This document shows, piece after piece, positions 23,036 through 33,745 of a stretch of 64,000 nt of DNA. The notes under the pieces were generated by a model. It searched no databases and had not been told where the DNA came from. It saw only the letters and a program-made list of their open reading frames with translations. Each line of letters starts with the position of its first letter. The first letter of the stretch is position 1. Source of the stretch: Anagrus nilaparvatae (lineage: Eukaryota > Arthropoda > Insecta > Hymenoptera > Mymaridae); NCBI GenBank assembly GCA_022575985.1, contig JAKSXM010000007.1:13332501-13396500 (forward strand), read 5' to 3'. A program made the translations under genes and the position numbers.

Positions 23036-26000
23036 TTTCTCGTTTTATGTCTAGATTGAAAAAAAAAATATAAATACAAAAAAAAATTTTTTTTTAAGGA
23101 TGTAAAGTACAAAGCTGGGGATAATAGGAATAAGCAAATGATTCTCTCTCTTTCTATCATATTACTATAGAAGCGAGAACTTTGCGCGCGCACAATTATA
23201 CGATAGCATTGTAACATTGTTAAATAAATAAAATTTTCGTTATAAATAAACCACCCTAGTCTAAATTAAATTAAATAATTATATTCTACGATATTTTTTG
23301 TATATGTTATAATTTTTTTATTAAAAACCCTGCATAAAACAAAGGACGTCCTGCGGGACGTTCTTTTATAAGACTTCTAGGACGTCTTTGAGGACGTCCT
23401 ACCATAATTTATAAAGTAAAAAACAAATATTTTTTTATTAATTATTAATTTTGTTTTTTTTTTCAATTATTATTTATTATAAATAATTTTTTTTTTTGTA
23501 TTTTATTTTTTTTTTTTTTTAATTATAAATTTTAATTATTCAATAATTTAATTAAAATTGATTACTCAATTTCTACGATTAATATTTTTAATTTAATCGT
23601 ACTTAGCGACGATATGAAAATATTAATTTTTAAAATAAATTTTACTAAATAAACTCAGCAATTCATTTTATTTCTTTTAAAATTTCTTTGGTCAAGATAT
23701 AAAAGCGCAGGATTTCTATGTGGCCTAAAATATCATAAATATTATGGAAAAAATCCAGTATTAACCTTAGGAATCGGCACCCTAGCGTATACCCGTGGCA
23801 TCAAAAATTTGGGCCATGCGGTTGACTTGATTTTTTTACTTTTTCTAAATTTTTTTTTCACATAAAAGTGCAGAGTTCACATAAGGCTTAATATTGAGAA
23901 AAAGTAATAAAATCTCAATTTTTTACTCACCTGCTCAGTTCAATTTTCAGAAGCCATGGGTACACGCAAGGGTGCTGGTCCCCCACGTTTATACTGGATG
24001 GTTTGTAATATGTTTATGATATTTCAGGCCACAAGAAATCCTGCAAATTTTCCAGATTTTCTTTATATTGATACTGTGCTAAGAATTTATTCCGTTGAAG
24101 CTTATTATTAAGACTGATTCCAAACGCAGTGTTCTTAAGCCGGTTTCTCGCACGCTTCTTAAAACAGTTTTAAAATTTTGAAAATCGAAATGCTGTTCAC
24201 AAATTTTTCAAGTCATATAAAGGTAGTTCTTAGCTACTTTTACCCAAGTCTGAGGTCAATGTCTTGAATTTAAAAATAAAAATAAAAAAAAATAAGAAAA
24301 AATTAGAAAATTAAAGAAAACTTTTAAATACAAATTTGTCAAAAAGCGTCACTTTTTTTTTATTTTAAATGCGTCTTCCCATACTTTTTATGGTGGTGGT
24401 AAACTCCTTTTTTGTCCCATTTGCCTTTTAAGTACTTAAAAAACCATTTTAAACTCAAAAAATAGAATTTCAAAATTTTACATTGTCTGAATTTTCCAAT
24501 TTTCTCGCTTTTGCTGACCAAAAATGGAAATTCTGACTTGATTTTCGGATTTCTCGGAAAATTTTACGTTGAAAACCCTCCTGGAGTTTTCGGCCATAAA
24601 AACCTCCCAGCTCTGAGGATTTTGATTTTAAAAATCCGTGCCACCGAGCACTTGAAATAACATGGGAATTTTGAGTTTTCAGCTTTACTTGAAAGAGGCC
24701 TCAAAGCGTTTTAAAAAGCTAATTTTTACTGGAAAATACTTTCATATGTTGGAAAGACATGCAACAACCTTGCATTCATTCATTCCAAAGGGAACTCTGG
24801 GGCTAAAAAAGCACACCGAACGAAAACCTTAGTGTTTAACTTCAATAATTATATTTGAGTATCTGAGACGTATGTACTGCGCAGCCAGTTTATACTAATG
24901 TTTATACTAAACTGGCTGCGCAGTACATACGTCTCAGATACTCAAAAAAATAATTGACATAATACACAAAGGTTTTCGTTCAGTACAAATTTACATGTTG
25001 GCTCAATCTTATAAAACAGGATTTTTCGAGATTCTTTTTGATAAAGTAAATCTGGAAAATTTGCAGGATTTCTTGTGGCCTGAAATATCATAAACATATT
25101 ACAAACCATCCAGTATAAACGTGGGGGACCAGCACCCTTGCGTGTACCCATGGCTTCTGAAAATTGAACTGAGCAGGTGAGTAAAAAATTGAGATTTTAT
25201 TACTTTTTCTCAATATTAGGCCTTATGTGAACCCTGCAGTTTTATGTGAAAAAAAAATTTAGAAAAAGTAAAAAAATCAAGTCAACCGCATGGCCCAAAT
25301 TTTTGATGCCACGGGTATACGCTAGGGTGCCGATTCCTAAGGTTAATACTGGATTTTTTCCATAATATTTATGATATTTTAGGCCACATAGAAATCCTGC
25401 GCTTTTATATCTTGACCAAAGAAATTTTAAAAGAAATAAAATGAATTGCTGAGTTTATTTAGTAAAATTTATTTTAAAAATTAATATTTTCATATCGTCG
25501 CTAAGTACGATTAAATTAAAAATATTAATCGTAGAAATTGAGTAATCAATTTTAATTAAATTATTGAATAATTAAAATTTATAATAAAAAAAAAAAAAAA
25601 TAAAATACAAAAAAAAAAATTATTTATAATAAATAATAATTGAAAAAAAAAAAAAATTAATAATTAATAAAAAAATATTTGTTTTTTACTTTATAAATTA
25701 TGGTAGGACGTCCTTAAAGACGTCCTAGAAGTCTCATAAAAGAACGTCCCGCAGGACGTCCTTTGTTTTATGCAGGGTTTTTAATAAAAAAATTATAACA
25801 TATACAAAAAATATCGTAGAATATAATTATTTAATTTATTTTAGACTAGGTTGGTTTATTAATAACGAAAATTTTATTTTTTTAACAATGCTATCGTATA
25901 GTTGTGCGTGCGCAAGGTTCTCGCTTCTATAGTAATATAATCGAATATAATAGAAAGAGAGAGAGAGTCATTTGCTTATGCCTATTATCCCTAGCTTTGT

Positions 26001-26066
26001 ACTTTACATTCTTAAAAATGTTTTTTTTTGTATTTATTTTTTTTTTCAATCTAGACATAAAACGAG
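23036..26066. repeat. 3-kb inverted duplication beside the aminopeptidase 3' end
   Basis: Left arm 23036-24060 and right arm 25031-26066 are reverse complements (for example TTCTCGTTTTATGTCTAG at 23036 against its complement ending 26066). The outer part of the right arm (about 25786-26066) also exists in unit 2 at 43610-43888, so the left arm is the added copy. A perfect palindrome core with arms of about 40 bases lies at 24855-24945. Positions 22836-23035 are also a direct repeat of 23560-23763. Confidence 0.85.
24855..24945. repeat. Perfect hairpin at the core of the inverted duplication
   Basis: GAGTATCTGAGACGTATGTA and CTGCGCAGCCAGTTTATA are followed after a few bases by their exact complement. 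It could form a very stable cruciform or hairpin. Confidence 0.8.
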
Positions 26067-26069
26067 AAC

Positions 26070-29000
26070 TTACAAGATTCCTTTGCTTATGTATTCCATT
26101 GCTAGAAGAAACGCAAATGTAGGATTAAAGTCAAATGGTCCAGAATAGAAGATAACTTTTTTAAGATCTTGAATCTTGATTCCCGATTTATCAGTTACAT
26201 CAGTATGCATAAATCTGAAATAAAATAAAATTTAATAGAAATATTTTGATTTAAATAAATAAATTATTTACTTTTTGATTAAAGTTGAGATACTTTTGCT
26301 ACACAACAATGATGTAAAAATGTCAACTTTTTCTTCTGTTTTGTAAGAATTTACATATTCATTCCACAAAAATTCCCAATCCTTAGACGTTCCGTGTTTA
26401 ATTGCAGTACAATACACATAGCTACGTTCATTTGGTGCTGCTCTGTGTACAAAAATTGATGAAAATGCATATATTCTTTTTTCAATAAACAAAAATTAAA
26501 TTTGCACAAAAAAATTAATTTTCTAATCAAGTATAGAGACAAAATTTAATCTTGCAAGTGCTTGAAGCGCTACATTTATTGCGTTACGAAATTTCTGTTT
26601 ATTTGAAGTATTAGAATTTAATCGTACCATTGTTATTCAAAAAAAAGATGCAATTAGCAGTGGAAAGCTCAACCAACTCAAAACTTCATATGGAGCTGCA
26701 ACTATGAGTTTCACGGAGTCGTAATACTGTTTCATGGAATTGATTTGGAGTTGCAGAGAACTGCGAGGGTATACGCACTTATATTTCTGCAAAATTCTTC
26801 CAAGTCATTGTAAGTCAATTTTGAAACTTCATTGTAATTTTGCGATACTCCTTTGTAACAGCTTTTAGTTGCAACTCCGTATAAAGATCTTAATTGGTTG
26901 AAGGTTGGTAATGATAAATAAGTCATCATATATTTTTTTTAGTACACTTTGACTTGAATTGCAATCAATAATTTTTATTTTTTTATTATTAAATTGAATT
27001 AAACGTTATATTTAGAAAAATTATGAATATTATATTATTTTATGATAAATTATCATACTTTTTCCCATTTGTTTTATACTCTAAAAAAATTTCCTTTGAC
27101 CTTGAAATACATTCTGGATCTGCAAGTTTGCACAATAAAGACTCTATGTCTTTCTTCAATAAAATTTTTAAATGATTATCGTCAGTTTTACTATCAACAT
27201 TATAATTTTTGTTAATATTCTTGAATAATGGAATCAGAAATTTCTAAAAAAAATTTTATAATTTGGAAATGGATAAAATTTTTCATAGTTCAGAATTAAG
27301 AAACTTACAGAAACTGATTTATTTTTTTTAGAAGCTTGGAAATTTTTAATCCATTGTAGAATTCCATTGATAGCAGATTTTATAGGCAAATATTCTGTTT
27401 CTCGTGATAAATAATTGAGAGCCGATAAGGTTACATTATAACTTATCATTTTATTTTTTGATAGGTGTATCAAATCATCAATTATAGATGCTCTGTTCAT
27501 TGTAGGTATTATTTTAAAATTATCACTGTTTAGTACATTTATTATTTTTTCCCAAGATTTCATATCATAGTTTATTCTGTAATAACCTGCAATTTTGACC
27601 AAAATTTAAAAAATATTAAACAGATTGGTAATTTATATTTCTGTTTTATACATTACCAGCTGAATTAATATTTAAAATTATGAAATCAAACTTCGAATTA
27701 TCAATGCTAACTACGTCAGTTTTATTAGTTAGCCAGTAAACTGGAACATCAAATAAATTGCTAGTTTCTACAAGTTGATTTTCAGAAATACGGTATCCTT
27801 TACCCGTAATAGGAACATACCAAGTGTGCTTCTTTGGAATACTAGGAAACAATTGGTTAAAATAATTGGCTAAATTTGCCTTTTGACTTATTTTCAGATA
27901 CTGTGATTCAACGTCAACTGAGATTAATGGATTGCCTTTATAAACAAACCATGTATTCATTGCTGTTTCAATAGAAAAATTTAATTTTTTTGGCCGCTTA
28001 TCTAACTCTTTTTGAAAAGCATTCCATAAATCTTGAGGTTTAGCTGATTTATATGTTCTATAGTTAATTATGAAGCATTAAATATTCAAATAGATTTTTT
28101 ACAAAAAATAAATTGAACAAGAAAATATGATTATATACCTATCTTTTAAATAATTCTGTATTGACTTTATAAAGATGTCAGTTCCAAAGGTCATTTCTAC
28201 CATGCGTAAAATACTTGCATGTTTACTTGCAGAATTGCTGCGTACCATAGAATTTTGTACTTCGATTAAAAATTGATCAGCCATTTTCCAATTAGGATAT
28301 ACCTGTAAAAAAAAAATAGATAAATTTTTTGAATATTAGCACCAAATTGAAAACTGAAAAAAAAATCTGGTTAAGGCAAAATAAAATTAAAAGCCCCAGA
28401 TATCAGTATTGCGATTTACGATTTAATGCTTGTAATTTTGATATAAAACTTAAATTTTTTTTTTTGATGTGGTACGTGATAACCAACTAGATAAAATTTT
28501 GTTTTTTAATTTTTTCATTATTTTTTAAGAAATTTGAAAAAAAATTACGATTGCCACAATAGTTATTGCTAATGAGGAACCATAGTGCCAATTACTTGGC
28601 AGCGTTTTTTTTTTCAGTATCAAAGATTTATAAATCGGCATATAATGCTACATATTATCTTTTGAAAGGTAATATTATAAAGGTATATTACGAGCCCATG
28701 TCAAGAAAAGTGAAGAATTGCCCAAATGGCACGTAAATTACCATCTTAGGCGAAGCCAAGGATGGTAAACTGTGATGTGGGTCATTCTTTATTTATGAAC
28801 AAGGGTCGTATACGATTTTTCTTCGTTAGTGGCGAGAAAACACGACTTTTCCGGTCGCGCAGTGGCCGTGCTTTCTTGCCACTGCAAAAAAAATTTTTAA
28901 ATATAAAATAGATTTTAGCAAACCTTTTGAACACCAATAAATTGAAAATAATTAGCAAATCCTTCACTTAACCAAAAGTGATTCCACCAATCAGGAGTTA

Positions 29001-30145
29001 CCAAATTACCAAACCACATATGAGCACATTCATGAGAAAAAACTAATGATATTTGTTGCTTAGCCTTTTCCGAAGATTCCTTTTCATTAAATAACATGAA
29101 ATCTTCATGGAAAGTAATCAAGCCCCAGTTTTCCATGGCAATAAGTCTGTCCGAATCTGGAACAGCAAATATATCCAGTTTTGGTAGCTGATATTTTTTA
29201 TCGAATAACTCTTCGTAGTGTTTGATAACAGCATGGGTAAAATTTAAAGCATATTTTGTGTACTGTATAGCATTTGGGCGAGCCCACACACGTATATTAT
29301 CCTTTTCGAGTGATGCAAAATCTGATATAACAAAAGCCACAAGATATGTAGACATTTCTACAGATTCTTCAAATTCAGTATATTCATCATTTCTAAATAT
29401 TAATTTTTTTAAATTTATTTCGTTTTTTAATTAAAACCAATTTTATTAGCTTATACTTACTCTGGATCCGGCAACTTTTTTACTGGCATATTACTTAGAG
29501 CTTTAAGTCCTTTCGGTACTTTTATAAATACTTTAAATTTAGCTTTCATTTCAGGTTCATCAAAACAAGGAAATGCATGTCTAGCATATTTGGTGTGAAA
29601 TTGTGTAGCTGCAAAATATCTGTAATAATTTAAATGTATTTTAGTTTGTGAAATTTAAGCTTTGAATTCATTAGAACCAAAACACTGAATATTTACCGAG
29701 TGTTTCCTTTTTCATCTAAGTACGAGCTTTTATAAAATCCTAAACTGTCATTTCGTAAAAATCCAGTGTATTTTATGCTGATAACAATATCTGAAGAATT
29801 CGATAATGTAGTATTTAAATACAATGTTATTTCTTCATTCTCTGAATCGCATTCATTTTCAGTAATTAATATTTGTTCAGATCCACTAATTACTTTTATT
29901 GATGAAAGTGTTAGATTCCCTTTATGAAATTTTATTTCATCTAATTTTTCAAGAACAGATGCCTCGATTTCTACGATTCCATCAAAAGTAGAGTTATTAA
30001 AATGTGGTTCAATATAAATTTTATATTTATTCGGTTTTATTGATGCTGGTAATCGGTCATCATTTGCATCTGAGTCAAAGTTAGTAAGACATTTTTTACT
30101 AAGTAAAACGAGTAGAAAAATTCTAATCATATTTTGAAATTTCAT
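26070..30145 (-). CDS. M1 aminopeptidase N-like gene, copy A (exons 29697-30145, 29461-29619, 28924-29392, 28139-28302, 27657-28057, 27309-27586, 27059-27243, 26272-26442, 26074-26214)
   Basis: A secreted or membrane-anchored zinc metallopeptidase of family M1 (gluzincin), which removes N-terminal residues from peptides. Nine exons with matching phases give about 805 residues: a signal peptide of about 21 residues, the N-terminal beta domain with HAFPCFDEP, the exopeptidase motif MENWG, zinc motif HECAH followed after 18 residues by Glu (LSEGFA), and an ERAP1-like helical C-terminus. N-glycosylation sites are frequent. Compared with typical M1 enzymes (900-1,000 residues) the stretch between PNWKMADQF and ILRMVEM is about 30 residues short; the usual I-S-Y-x-K-G, whose Tyr stabilises the transition state, reads S-A-S-K-H. 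Exon 9 reads into TAA exactly at a GTAAGT, so it either ends there or splices to an exon I cannot find. Confidence 0.85.
26074..26214 (-). CDS. Aminopeptidase A, exon 9 (last recognised)
   Basis: Acceptor ATTTCAG. It encodes KFMHTDVTDKSGIKIQDL, then GPFDFNPTFAFLLAMEY. It ends at TT|GTAAGT, which in frame reads TTG TAA. A further exon could only start after a 23-base intron, too short to be credible. The arm of a 3-kb inverted duplication begins 8 bases further on. Confidence 0.75.
26272..26442 (-). CDS. Aminopeptidase A, exon 8
   Basis: Acceptor TACACAG. It encodes APNERSYVYCTAIKHGTSKD and WEFLWNEYVNSYKTEEK, a typical M1 C-terminal segment. Donor AA|GTAAAT, phase 2. The open frame extends upstream into the intron, but the splice junction restores the family pattern. 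Confidence 0.85.
27059..27243 (-). CDS. Aminopeptidase A, exon 7
   Basis: Acceptor TTTTTTAG. Helical segment KFLIPLFKNINKNYNVDSKT...IESLLCKLADPECISRSKEI. Donor AA|GTATGA, phase 2. Confidence 0.8.
27309..27586 (-). CDS. Aminopeptidase A, exon 6 (GYYRINYD)
   Basis: Acceptor ATTGCAG. It encodes GYYRINYDMKSWEKII, the highly conserved start of the ERAP1-like C-terminal domain, then NRASIIDDLIHLSKN. Donor TCT|GTAAGT, phase 0. Confidence 0.9.
27657..28057 (-). CDS. Aminopeptidase A, exon 5
   Basis: Acceptor AACTATAG. It encodes KPQDLWNAFQKEL, NTWFVYKGNPLISV and the beta domain III, ending NSAG with donor G|GTAATG in phase 1. TW..Y.GNPLI is the usual M1 hinge motif (normally TWTxQxGYP). Confidence 0.88.
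28139..28302 (-). CDS. Aminopeptidase A, exon 4
   Basis: Acceptor TTTACAG. It encodes VYPNWKMADQFLIEV...ASKHASILRMVEM...SIQNYLKDR. This is the region just after the zinc site. Compared with family knowledge, about 30 residues including the I-S-Y-x-K-G stretch are missing. Confidence 0.85.
28683..28885. repeat. Copy of a dispersed CCCAAAT-type element (unit 1)
   Basis: Contains GTGAAGAATTGCCCAAATGG, an inverted partner GGGTCATTCTTTATTT, and a TTTCTTCGTTAGTGGCGAG tail. Relatives at 968-1182, 37383-37500, 49537-49745, 56680-57003, 60690-60880 and 63035-63135. It lies in the intron between exons 3 and 4. Confidence 0.55.
28924..29392 (-). CDS. Aminopeptidase A, exon 3 (catalytic: MENWG and HECAH)
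   Basis: Acceptor ATATTTAG. It encodes the GAMEN-type motif as AMENWGLITF, the zinc ligands in FSHECAHMWFGN and the third ligand Glu in WLSEGFANYF, with the exact 18-residue spacing. The donor is AAG|GTTTGC, weak but shared with copy B. Phase 0 at the end. Confidence 0.9.
29461..29619 (-). CDS. Aminopeptidase A, exon 2 (CFDEP motif)
   Basis: Acceptor ATTACAG. It encodes RYFAATQFHTKYARHAFPCF-DEP, a signature M1 segment close to the substrate site, then a beta-strand region. Donor GA|GTAAGT. Confidence 0.9.
29697..30145 (-). CDS. Aminopeptidase A, exon 1 (signal peptide, N-terminal domain)
   Basis: ATG at 30145-30143 starts MKFQNMIRIFLLVLLSKKCL, a signal peptide. Then comes RLPASIKPNKYKIYIEPHF, the classical start of the M1 N-terminal domain. 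Donor CG|GTAAATA, phase 2. The start is supported by the signal peptide and an upstream stop-rich flank. Confidence 0.85.
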
Positions 30146-31352
30146 GGTTCTGCGAATATTTCAAATTTTTGACTTGCTCAATACCTAAAAAATAGTCATT
30201 TTTGAATAAAATTTTAATGTCTTCGTTGGCTAATTTGGGCTTGGACACAAACTTCGTTCATCAGTTTCTGAAATTTATTTTTTCAGAATGTAATAATACT
30301 GTAACGAATTTGTACAAATTGAATATGTGACCTATACAGTCAGCGCCAAAACAGTTTGCAAAAAAAATTGTAGGGTTAATAAACTGTGAAATAGGGCATG
30401 ATTTTTTACGGACCAGTACGGAAGCAGATGTTTCTTCGTAAGTGGTGAGAAAACGTGTCTTATGCGAACTTTTCGTAATGCGAAAAAATAATATAAAAAT
30501 TTTAGTGCCAATAGTATTCTTTTTTGAATTTAAGAATAGTAAGTGAATTAGTTATTTTTAAATTTATTTTAAATTCAATTAATCAAAAAAATGAATGGTA
30601 TTTTTATAAATAAATTTTTGAAATTAAATTTTTCGATAAATATTTTTAGTCTATTAAAGAAATTTATAAAAAAATTTTTTTCGACATAAGATTTTAATTT
30701 AAAAAAGCTCTATTTTACTAATTAACAAATTTTCGATTTGGACCACCCTAGTGGGTTATAATATAGATGAACTTACTTGACACTTTTAGTTATACAAGTA
30801 ATTGTAAAAGATCCCCTAGTTTTATAGTCTCAATATTCTAAGTTTAATTATAATTTTTAAGTTAAACTGGTTTATATGAGCATTTCTACAGAAATAATGC
30901 TTCATTTTTTTTTCTAAAATTGTTGGAGATGCAAGCCGCTAATTATGATTTTCTTTTAATGCTTAGACTATTAAAAAATTTAAAAAAATTGGGTTCCACC
31001 ATTTAAGCCTTGTCCAACCCTTTTTTAGTTCCCAGAAAATTTTAAATATTAAAAAAAAAAAAAAAAAAAAAGCAGGGTTCAAAATTACGAAACTGTGATT
31101 TTTATGTCTTGAATAGTTTTTTTATTTGATTTTTCTTAAAAATTTATGCATATTTAAGATATATTAACTCAAAAATCCATCTATAATGCTTTAGAAGTAA
31201 TTATTTTTATACTTCGAAGACTCTGGTAAAAAAAAATACAAGCATTTTTATTGGAAAGATTTAAATGAATCTATTCAAAAGTCGATTTCTCAAATGTCTA
31301 TTATTGAAAGATGTTCTAACCAGATTTAAATTTTTCTTTGAACTTTATATTT
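30146..31352. other. Upstream flank of aminopeptidase A
   Basis: No gene recognised. It is shared with unit 2 (50949-51892) and should hold the aminopeptidase promoter, but no clear TATA or initiator could be singled out in such AT-rich DNA. From about 30868 it also forms one arm of an inverted repeat whose partner is at 35200-35590. Confidence 0.5.
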
Positions 31353-32122
31353 TATAAAGATTTTGTATAATTAATTGACCAGTACTGGGTTGAAATAAAT
31401 TTATTTAACTAATCTTTTAAAAAATGATGTTTTTTTTATTATTAAGTTATACGTTTCGCCTGTTTTAATTACAGGCCTTATCAATAACTGTAAAAAATAT
31501 ATGTTTACGTGTATAAAAAAGATTAAAAAAATTATTAATACAAAAAATATATATATGAAATATTTACCTATAATATATAATATATTTATCAGAAAAAAGT
31601 TGTACATTTTTTATTATTGTTTAAAGCTATTAACAGTGTTGGATTTCTATACATTGTCACTTAGTTTTTATAACAAATAAATCTGTGTGTATTGGTGTGG
31701 CCGTTTTTATTGTAAATCTATGTGGTTGTGTGAGTATAAAAAGTTGATTATCAATAACTGAAAATGATGACTGCTTGAAAATTATTATGAATTAAATTAT
31801 ATGTGTAAGATGAATCAGTGTGTTTATTGTGTGTATGTAAGAGTCATTTAAGTTATTGGTGTCTTCTTTTAAGTTGATGGTTGGATGATGTAGTTGGATT
31901 TGCATACTTTCGGATAAGAAAGGTATCCGTTGTATTAATAATTTTTTTAATCTTTTTTATACACGTAAACATATATTTTTTACAGTTATTGATAAGGCCT
32001 GTAATTAAAACAGGCGAAACGTATAACTTAATAATAAAAAAAACATCATTTTTTAAAAGATTAGTTAAATAAATTTATTTCAACCCAGTACTGGTCAATT
32101 AATTATACAAAATCTTTATAAT
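31353..32122. mobile_element. TIR element, 770 bp, arms about 200 bp
   Basis: Ends TTATAAAGATTTTGTATAAT and its complement at 32103-32122. Inside the arms the match continues through CCAGTACTGGGTTGAAATAA and ACAGGCGAAACG. The two arms give mirror-image short open frames, which are shadows. Unit 2 at about 51890 lacks the element. Non-autonomous. Confidence 0.75.
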
Positions 32123-32510
32123 ATTCAACTAAATATGGGTGATACATCGAATACTACTTATGAGAATTTATATTTTATGGTGAAAAAAAAATTTCGAGTG
32201 GACATTGCTTTTTGGGAGCTCTAGATAAAAAATTAGCAGCTTTTAAAAGTTCATTTTTACAAATTTCAAATTTTCCGCCAAGTCACGTGAGCAATTAAAA
32301 ATCTCTTAGGGTAACTCTTTTTATGTTTTTAAGAGCGTTTATGTTAAAGCAACGAAATTTTAAATTGAAAGATTAAAATATCTCATTTTTTTAAGGCATT
32401 TTTTTATTTTTTAAATTATACTAAATTAATCAAAATCAATCAGAAAATTCTTTATTGTTTTGCTGCTTTAACATAAAAGCTTTTAAAAACATAAAAAGAT
32501 ATATCCTTAA

Positions 32511-33741
32511 GGGTCGTTTTACCTAAATATGTCGATATTTTAGCTGATTTTTAAGGTAGGATTGTGAAATAACGGATAGAGATATTTGAATCAAATTTTT
32601 TTTATAGTTTACAATATTAAAAATTAAAAAAAAAATTTTGTTTTGTTTTTTGTGACGTCAGTTTTGCGTGAGAGAGGTGAACTTGCGTCTCTGAAAAAAA
32701 AAAATTCAAAACTGTGTACTTGATATCTTGACTTAGGATAATCTAAAACGTACGAAAAAAAAATTGGTAAGACTGGAAACCCGTAATTTCGGGATGTCGT
32801 CGAGTTTTTTCAAAAAAATTAATTACGAACAAAATGGCGGCTACGCAAAGTTAAAATGAAAAAAAAAGCCTATAATTTTCGGGCAAAAGCAGCTGTAAAA
32901 ATTTTTTCAGAACATAAAAAAAAAAAAACTCGACGACAACCCGAAATTAGTGCATTTATTAAGTTGCTTAGTAAATTTAAAGAAAATCGATGCAGAAGTT
33001 ATCGCGCAATCGAGTACAGGGTTTTACAGACGTTGTTTCGAGTAAAACGACTTTGAAGTTTTGGAATAATTTTTTCGGTACTTTTAATCATTAAATTATT
33101 ATTATTTTTTTTTATTGCGTAAAGAAACTTACAACAAATAAAATTAGACCAAAAAAATAAAAATTGGCCAAATAGTTTTAGAGAAATCTTAATTAGAAGG
33201 TGTAAAAACATAGTTTTCTAAATAAGAGTAAATATTTTTTTTTCTTAAAAATTTTTATTGCGTAAAGAAAAATTTAACAAAACATTTTTTTTTTGTATAT
33301 TTAAGTAGACTTATAAGTTATCAGTGATTTTTGAGCCATAAAACTATCCTTCTGGTTTATATACTGAATTTGTAGCTGATTTTATCCCTGCTGCTGGGCC
33401 GATTTGCTATTTTTTACCATTTTGGCACGGCTAAATTTGGAGTCATAAACCATCGCGAATATTAGCAAAATTTGCTCATAATTTCTATCAGTGACCAGTT
33501 CCGACATGATTTCTAACTATTTAACAGTAGTTATAGAAGATATGTAAAAAAATATTAGAGCCATACCGTTAAATTTTATCAAAAACACGTTTAACGGCGC
33601 CGGCAAAACAGGCAAAAAAATATACTTAGAGGGGAGGATTTAAAAATAATTTTTTTTTACATACTCTCGAGACGTATATAAAGTAATTAATAGAAAAAAA
33701 AAAAATTCGATTATCAAAAAAAAGTTTAGGTAAAACGACCC
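32511..33741. mobile_element. TTAA-flanked element, 1,231 bp
   Basis: TTAA (32507-32510) GGGTCGTTTTACCTAA ... TTAGGTAAAACGACCC (to 33741) TTAA (33742-33745). Terminal inverted repeats plus the TTAA duplication suggest a piggyBac-like, non-autonomous element. Termini start GGG, not the usual CCC. Related sequence follows directly at 33746-34925 and, inverted, at 47690-49180. Confidence 0.7.
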
Positions 33742-33745
33742 TTAA

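Noticed and set aside
24942..25151. 69-codon minus-strand ORF
   Set aside because: It falls in the right arm of the 23036-26066 inverted duplication; the left-arm counterpart diverges and no domain is visible.
25927..26050. Possible terminal aminopeptidase exon with a hydrophobic C-terminus (minus strand)
   Set aside because: It would need an intron of only about 23 bases after 26074, starts with a long A run and is not kept in copy B.
31401..32072. Two similar small ORFs in opposite orientation
   Set aside because: They are mirror images caused by the arms of the 31353-32122 inverted repeat, without domain or start context.
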